Source: Bacteroidetes bacterium 4572_114 (GTDB taxonomy: Bacteria; Bacteroidota; Bacteroidia; Bacteroidales; 4484-276). From it: 8,232 nt of DNA. This document shows positions 1-6,900 of this stretch, in pieces. Location: contig NIVA01000057.1 in assembly GCA_002254335.1 (NCBI GenBank), positions 1 through 8,232 of the forward strand, in the 5' to 3' direction. The notes below the pieces were generated by a model, which was not told the origin of the DNA, made no database searches, and saw only the letters and a program-made list of their open reading frames with translations. Position 1 is the first letter of the stretch. Each line of letters begins with the position of its first letter. Both the position numbers and the translations under genes were made by a program.

Positions 1-228
1 CCCTGGCACACTAATCTATACGAGAACTAAAACACGAGAAAACACGCAATTTCAAATTCTTAACATATTGATTTTGTGATGATTCTGAAGTCCAAATTAA
101 AAGTTATGGAATATTAAAGCATTTAAGCATTTTAGCATTATCGCATTTTAGCATTAGTAATTAAACCTGTTTTTATTATTTACCATTAATTTGTAGTAGG
201 GTCATTGAACTAATTATACACAACCAAC
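1..228. other. AT-rich intergenic leader upstream of ruvA
   Basis: No supported gene lies here. The three forward frames close at 28-30, at 77-79 and almost at once (10-12), and the short peptides they give match nothing I recognise, so no tail of an upstream gene is called. The reverse strand shows no usable start followed by an open frame. The stretch is clearly richer in A and T than the genes that follow. It contains the 8-bp phased repeat annotated separately at 119-158. A TTAATTTG sequence at 186-193 resembles the Bacteroidota -7 box (TAnnTTTG) with one mismatch, but I see no TTTG at a suitable distance upstream, so no promoter is called. The 20 bases before the ruvA ATG contain no purine-rich Shine-Dalgarno sequence, which is normal for Bacteroidota. 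Confidence 0.7.
119..158. repeat. Phased 8-bp tandem repeat, five units, consensus GCATTTTA
   Basis: Five consecutive 8-bp units each begin with GCATT: 119-126 (GCATTTAA), 127-134 (GCATTTTA), 135-142 (GCATTATC), 143-150 (GCATTTTA) and 151-158 (GCATTAGT). Units two and four are identical; the others differ only in the last three bases. The array ends 70 bp before the ruvA start codon and is non-coding. The ten bases TAGCATTATC, found here at 133-142, occur again at 823-832 across the ruvA stop codon. This could be a degenerate simple-sequence repeat, a dispersed intergenic repeat family, or a regulator binding array with an 8-bp step; the sequence alone does not decide. Confidence 0.75.
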
Positions 229-825
229 ATGATAGAATACCTTCAGGGAAAACTGACCGAGAAAAACCCGGCATACGTGGTGCTGGATAATGCAGGTATC
301 GGCTATTTGCTGAATATTTCGCTGCACACATTTTCAACGATCAAGGATGCCGAAACGGCAAAGCTTTTCACGCACCTCTCTTTCAGGATAGAGGCCACAA
401 CACCAACCGGCTATACCCTTTATGGTTTTGCCAGCCAGGGCGAAAGGCAGCTCTTCAGGCTGTTGATCTCGGTTTCGGGGGTTGGCAACAGCACTGCAAT
501 GTTGATGCTGTCATCGCTATCGGCGGATAAAATTTTCGCGGCAATCCAAAATGGTGAGCTGAGTGTTTTGCGTTCGGTAAAAGGCATTGGCAACAAAACT
601 GCCCAGCGTATTATTATCGACCTTCAGGATAAATTGGGCAAGGAATCTTTTGGCCCCGAAATTTTAGGAATAGCACACAATACACGTAAAGATGAGGCGT
701 TAATTGGACTGTCCACGTTGGGCTTTGGTAAAGCTATGGCCGAGAAAGCACTGGACAAGTCGTTAAAACAAAACCCGGATCTTACGGTAGAGCAGTTAAT
801 CAGGGAAGCCTTACGGATTTTGTAG
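229..825 (+). CDS. ruvA: Holliday junction branch migration protein RuvA
   Basis: RuvA binds four-way Holliday junctions as a tetramer and loads the RuvB hexameric motor, so that RuvAB drives branch migration and RuvC can resolve the junction during recombinational repair; it acts in the cytoplasm on DNA. The 198-residue product has the family's usual length and three-domain layout. The N-terminal OB fold covers about residues 1-64, opening MIEYLQGKL and including a GYTLYGF stretch near its end. The middle region carries two helix-hairpin-helix motifs, one centred on SGVGNSTA (glycines about 84 and 86) and one on KGIGNKTAQRI (glycines about 119 and 121); these contact the junction backbone. 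A flexible linker around residues 140-150 leads to the C-terminal RuvB-binding domain III (about 150-198, including EALIGLSTLGF). The ATG at 229 gives the canonical N-terminus. No Shine-Dalgarno sequence precedes it. sprA follows 49 bp downstream on the same strand. No frameshift or missing motif is seen. Confidence 0.98.
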   Translation: MIEYLQGKLTEKNPAYVVLDNAGIGYLLNISLHTFSTIKDAETAKLFTHLSFRIEATTPTGYTLYGFASQGERQLFRLLISVSGVGNSTAMLMLSSLSADKIFAAIQNGELSVLRSVKGIGNKTAQRIIIDLQDKLGKESFGPEILGIAHNTRKDEALIGLSTLGFGKAMAEKALDKSLKQNPDLTVEQLIREALRIL

Positions 826-874
826 CATTATCAGGTATGGGGTTTTATCTTGCAATCATCGAACAGAGCGATTT
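826..874 (+). other. Short ruvA-sprA intergenic spacer
   Basis: This 49-bp spacer separates the ruvA TAG stop from the TTG start of sprA. There is no hairpin followed by a T-run, so no intrinsic terminator is called, and read-through from ruvA into sprA is plausible. The sprA frame is open upstream as far as a TAA at 797-799, but contains no ATG or GTG between there and 875. The ATG at 837-839 is in another frame. A weak Bacteroidota-like promoter pair (TTTG at 819-822, TATCTTG at 846-852) can be drawn, but it is imperfect and is not called. Confidence 0.6.
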
Positions 875-952
875 TTGAGACACAAATTAACATATTTAAC
901 ATATCTCCCTCTACTGTTGGTATCCCTGATATTTCTCATGGGGTTTACAACA
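875..952 (+). other. Sec signal peptide of SprA (TTG-initiated)
   Basis: The first 26 codons encode a short basic head (R2, H3, K4), a hydrophobic core rich in leucine, valine, isoleucine and phenylalanine (about residues 11-22, LPLLLVSLIFLM), then GFTT before a run of prolines. This is the layout of a Sec signal peptide, as an outer-membrane protein requires. No clean A-x-A cleavage site is visible and no lipobox cysteine is present, so the exact cut (likely within GFTTPPG) is uncertain. The peptide exists only if translation starts at the TTG at 875. Confidence 0.75.
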
Positions 953-3900
953 CCACCCGGCAAGCCCAATCCCAACATTTTTATTTTGGCCCCACCGCCC
1001 GACAGTACCGAAACCGGCGACACCATTAACCTGATCTACCCATTCAACGAAAACAGCAATGTGATCGATCCTTCGGCCCAATCGCCCCTGTTTTTCAAAG
1101 ATCCGCAAAACATCCAGACAGGGGTAGAGTATGACCTGGAAAACAATGAGTACATCATAAAAAAGAGTATCGGGGATTATAATTACAGGCTTCCCTATAC
1201 CATGTCGCTGGACGAGTATCTGGAATACGACCTCGACCGTTCGATAAATCAATACTGGGACGAGCGTGCCAAGGCCGCCGGGGCCAATGCTACCGGCGAC
1301 GGAATAATCCCCCAGATTTACATCGGCAGTGAGGTTTTCGAAAGGATCTTCGGTTCCAACACCATCGACATCCGGCCACAAGGTTCGGCCGAACTTACCT
1401 TCGGCATACTTTCCAACCGGCGCGACGACCCAACCCTAAATGTCAGGCAGCGTAATGTGACCAATTTCGACTTCCAGCAAAATATCCAGATGAGCGTTTT
1501 GGCCAAGATTGGCGATAAGATTGAATTTCAAACCAACTACAACACCGAAGCAACTTTTGAATTTGAGAACAAGCTCAACTTAAAATACGAAGGAAAAGAG
1601 GACGAGATAATTCAATTAATTGAAGCTGGTAACGTTACATTGCCGCTCAACAGTGTACTTATCACAGGAAGCCAGGCGCTGTTTGGCATAAAGACCCAAT
1701 TGAAATTTGGCCGGACTACCGTTACTGCCATTTACTCGGAGCAAAAGAGCGAATCGTCGAGTATCACGGTACAGGGGGGTGCGCAAACCAACTATTTTAG
1801 CCTTAACAGCGACCAGTACGAAGAGAACAAGCACTTCCTGCTTGCCCAGTATTTCAGGGACAATTATGATAGTGCCCTTACCGAATTGCCAATAGTCCGC
1901 TCAAATGTAAACATCACCAAGATTGAGGTTTGGGTAACCAATATTGGTGCTGCGGTTACCGAAAACAGGAACATAGTTGCTTTTCAGGATTTAGGCGAAA
2001 TCAATCCTTACAACACTACAATCCAACCAAAAACCAGTATATTCCCCGATGGGTACAGGTCAAACAACCTTATGGACATGTTGATGGCCAACGAAACCCA
2101 GGTGCGTGACATCAACACGGTGAACAACTTGCTGACCGGCCCGGGGTTTAATTTCAATTCAGGGATCGATTTCGTAAAAGTTGAAAATGCCAGAAGGCTA
2201 AATACCAACGAATATACTTATAACAGTAAGCTTGGGTTTATATCGTTAAACAGCACCCTTAACACAAACCAAAGCCTTGCGGTTGCCTTCCAGTACAATA
2301 TAATTGGCGATACAACAATTTTCCAGGTGGGTGAATTTTCGGATGATGGCATCGACTCGCCTAAGTGCCTAATGGCCAAATTGCTTAAAAGCACAACGTT
2401 GAGCACCAAGGTGCCTATATGGAACCTTATGATGAAAAACGTTTATGCCATTGGGGCTTACCAGGTGCAAAAAGAAGATTTTATTTTAAATATCCTCTAT
2501 TCGGGCAACGACAATGGTGTGCCCACAGGATACCTTACCGATGCCGGGAATGTAAGCGGTATCCCGTTGATAAGGGTTTTGAATTTTGATAATTTAGATG
2601 CCCAGCTAAACCCGCCTTACGATGGGATTTTCGATTTTATTAATAATGCGGCCACCCAGGGCGGGACTATCCAGGGTTCAAACGGACGGATATACTTTAC
2701 CTGCCTCGAACCTTTTGGCAATTACCTTAGGTCGAAGATTGGCGATGAAGAAATTGCCGACCGTTATGCCTACGACTCGTTATACACCCTGACAAAAAAC
2801 GGTGCCCAGCAATATCCCGAAAAAAATAAATTCATACTTGAGGGTTTCTACAAATCTTCTTCCGGGTCAGAAATCTCACTTAATGCAATGAATGTCCCGC
2901 AAGGCTCGGTGCAGGTAACAGCAGGTGGTGCGCCCCTGGTCGAAAATGTGGATTACACCGTTGATTATACTTTGGGACGTGTAAAAATTATCAACGAAGG
3001 GGTTTTAAATTCAGGGACGCCCATCAATATTTCGATGGAGAGCCAATCGTTTTTTAATATCCAGACCAAACGGTTGATGGGGACACATGTGGATTACCGG
3101 GTTAGTGAAGACTTTAATATAGGAGGTACGATCTTAAACCTTTCCGAACGTCCGTTGACCCAAAAAGTAAATTACGGCGACGAACCTATTTCCAATACTG
3201 TTTGGGGCATGGATTTCGCCTATCAGACAGAATCGAAATTTATCACCAAAATGGTTGACCTGCTGCCATTCATCAGTACGAAGGAAGAATCGAGGGTTAC
3301 CATGGAGGGTGAATTTGCGCATTTCATACCCGGCCACTCAAAGGCCATTGGCAAAACAGGTACGTCATACATCGATAATTTTGAAGGTACAACATCGACC
3401 ATAGACCTGAAAAATGTGGCATTTTGGTTTTTGGCAAGTACCCCGCAAAAGCAAACCGAATCGGGGATGTTCCCGGAAGCTACCGTCAACTCGGGCCTCT
3501 ATTACGGATATAACAGGGCCAAGCTATCATGGTACATCATCGACCCGCTGTTTTATGATGAAACCGGTAACCTCAGGCCGCCAAACATCGATCTAAACGA
3601 GCTTTCCGACAATGATGTGAGGCAGGTGCTGGAAACAGAAGTCTTCCCGAATAAGGAGACGCCCAATGGCATCCCAACCAATATCCCGGTGCTGAACCTC
3701 GGTTACTATCCGTCAGAACGTGGCCCTTATAACTACGATGTTGAACCCAATGGTTTTTCATCCGGTATTAATGCAGATGGCAGCCTTATTGACCCTAACA
3801 CCCGTTGGGGCGGCATCATGCGTAAAATCGAATCCACCGACTTTGAGGCCACAAATGTGGAATATATTGAGTTTTGGATAATGGACCCCTTTACAAAGGA

Positions 3901-6900
3901 TCAAACCAACAGTGGTGAACTATATTTCAACCTCGGTGATATCTCGGAAGATATCCTGCGTGATTCAAGAAAAAGCTATGAAAATGGCCTCCCAACATCT
4001 GAAGTGGTCGAAAATGTGGATACTACCGTCTGGGGACGTGTGCCTACACTTCAGGCATTGGTCGATAATTTTAGCAATGAAGGTGGGTCGCGCCAATATC
4101 AGGATGTAGGTTACGATGGGCTGAGGGATGATGATGAGCGGTTATTTTTCGATGCTGGATACCTGCAACGGATTGTAAACCTTTACGGACAGGCATCAGG
4201 TGCTTTTTTACAGTCGGCTGCCGACCCTTCTTCAGACAATTACCACTATTTCAGGGGGTCGGACTACGACAGCGAGGCCACATATTCGAGCATCCTTGAA
4301 CGGTATAAAAAATTTAACGGCCCCGACGGAAACTCGCCCACCGATGAGCAAAACCCTGAAACCTACCCAACGGCGGCCACTACAATGCCCAATGTTGAGG
4401 ACATTAACCGCGACAACACGTTGAGCGAAACCGAAAGGTATTTCCAGTACAAGGTGGAACTGGACCCAAATAAAATGACAGTTGGCGAAAACTATGTTAC
4501 CGATGTATATCATGCCCAGGGCATCAGGTTGCCCAACGGACAGGTTGGCGACGTAAAATGGTATCAATTTAAAATACCCGTGCGCGACCCGCAAAAAATC
4601 ATCGGCGGCATACAGGATTTCCAATCCATAAGGTTCCTCAGGATGTTTATGAAAGGCTTCGACCGCCCCATGGTCTTGCGTTTTGCCACCCTCGAACTGG
4701 TACGTGGCGAGTGGAGAAGGTACCGCTACGACCTTTTGTCGCCCGGCGAATATATCCCCAACGATATCCAAAGTGAAACATCTTTCGATATCTCCTCGGT
4801 AAATATTGAGGAAAATGGCAAGCGTGTCCCAATCCCTTATGTCCTCCCACCCGGTATTGACAGGGAATTAAACCTGGGGACCACCAATTTGCAGCAGCTC
4901 AACGAACAGTCGATGGTGTTGAAGGTTTGCAACCTGATTGACGGCGATGCCCGCGGTGCCTATAAAACCACCGATTTCGACTTTAGGGAATACGGAAAGT
5001 TACAAATGTTTGTACATGCCGAAAAGGGATTGGAAGACCAGGAACTCAATTACGGCGACCTGACCATTTTTATCAGGATTGGGGCCGACCTCACCGAAAA
5101 CTATTACGAATACGAAATCCCGTTAACATTTACGCCCTGGTACACCTCGCCCAGCGACCCCACTGCCATCTGGCCCGATGAAAACAGTTTTGATATAGAT
5201 TTATCAAGGCTTGTTAATTTTAAGCTAAAACGTAATGAAGCCCTGCGCGAACCCGGTTCGGGCGTATTCCTGAACGTGCCCTATTTTGCTTATGACGGGC
5301 CAAACAAAGTAACGGTTTTGGGAAGCCCGAGCATCAGCGCGGTAAAATCAATCATGATCGGTATCCGCAACCCAAAGAAAACATCGTTTAACGATACTGA
5401 CGATGGTGAGAGCAAATGTGCCGAAATTTGGGTGAACGAACTTAGGCTTACCGATTTCAACACACAGGGCGGCGCTGCTGCAACAGGACGTATCAAGACC
5501 GACCTTGCCGATCTGGGAAATGTTACCCTCTCGGGACTTTACAGCACCCCGGGCTATGGAAGTATCGAAAAGAAAATCAGCCAGCTCTCGAAAGAATATA
5601 TCAAAAATTTCGATTTTTCGACCAACCTGGAGCTGGGTAAATTTTTTCCTGAAAAGTTCGGTATCCGCATCCCGATGCACTTCGACTATTCCGAATCGAA
5701 AATAACCCCGAAATATAACCTGCTTGACCCTGACATCCTGCTAAAGGAAGACCTAAAGACCTATAATTCCAGGAGGGAACAGGATTCAATTAAATCGCTG
5801 AACGAGGATTTTGTGATGCGCAAAAACCTGAATTTCATCAATGTGAGAAAAGACAGGGTTGGCGCATCGGCCAAAAGCCATTTTTACGACATCGAGAACC
5901 TGGATTTTACATATTCCTATTCCGAGTTATTTGCAAGGAATGTGGATATAGAATATAACTATGAAAAAATCTACAAGGGGGGGGTAGGGTACAACTTCAA
6001 CAACAACCCTAAAAATTTCAAACCGTTTGGCAAGATGAAAATTTTTAGCCCAAAAGCACTGGCACTTATCAAGGATTTTAATTTTACCCTGATGCCCAAA
6101 CTTTTTTCGTTTAGGACAGATATGAACCGGGAATATAGCAAACGGCTACTGCGTAACAAAAGCCAATACGATGTAATTATAGAACCCACATACCTGAAAA
6201 AGTGGGATTGGAACAGGAACTATGACCTAAAATGGGACCTTGCCACATCGCTACGGCTCGATTATAAAGTTGATGTCAGGTCGTATATCCAGGAACTCCC
6301 GGGCGGTATCGAACAAGACGATCCCCTTTACCAGGAGAAAAAGGACCAGGTAAGGGAACAAATCCTGGACCTTGGGACCAAAAGCCTTTATACCCACAAC
6401 TTCTCGGTCAACTACACCATTCCAATAAATAAACTCCCATTGCTTGATTGGGTGAATGCCACGGCCCGCTATCAAACCAACTATACCTGGACGGCCTCAC
6501 CGATTTCGTTACAGGAGCGGCTTGGCAACCAAATAGAAAATTCAAATACAATTCAATTAAATGGTAATGCCAGCCTCGACAGGCTTTACGATAAAGTGCC
6601 GGCCCTAAAGAAAGTAAACCAGGGGAAGAAGGGCCAAGGCAGACGGGGCGGGCCAAGGACACCTCCACAGAGAAAACCTGAACAGAAAGCCGATACAACC
6701 GAAACAAAACCTAAAAAAAACTACTTTAAAATAGTTGGTAATGGCGTACTGAAGTTAATGATGGGTTTGAAAAGGGCATCACTCTCCTATAATCAGGGCA
6801 ATGGCACATTAATGCCGGGCTTTAAGCCCGAGCCGGGAATAGTTGGGAACAATTGGGGCATGGATGCACCGGGCATTGGATTTGTTTTTGGCAGCCAGGA

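Noticed and set aside
1..79. Possible C-terminal tail of an upstream gene at the left edge
   Set aside because: The forward frames give only 3 to 25 residues before stops, with no recognisable sequence. Malic enzyme is a gene I might expect upstream of ruvA in relatives, but neither peptide resembles its end.
186..193. TTAATTTG resembling a Bacteroidota -7 promoter box before ruvA
   Set aside because: It has one mismatch in the essential TA and no TTTG at a proper distance upstream; in AT-rich DNA such a match is expected by chance.
819..852. TTTG plus TATCTTG as a possible sprA promoter
   Set aside because: The -7 element is one T short of TAnnTTTG and the spacing is at the long end, so support is too weak to call.
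911..1381. 156-codon open frame on the reverse strand over the 5' part of sprA
   Set aside because: It lies wholly inside the confidently identified sprA and its peptide has no recognisable domain; it is a shadow frame.
4232..4771. 179-codon reverse-strand open frame inside sprA
   Set aside because: It is the longest antisense frame, but it overlaps well-conserved SprA sequence completely, has no recognisable motif and no separate start context, so it is taken as a shadow.
6816..6830. Inverted repeat CGGGCTT-T-AAGCCCG inside sprA
   Set aside because: It lies in mid-gene with no T-run and encodes ordinary residues (around PGFKPEPG); likely a by-product of codon choice.
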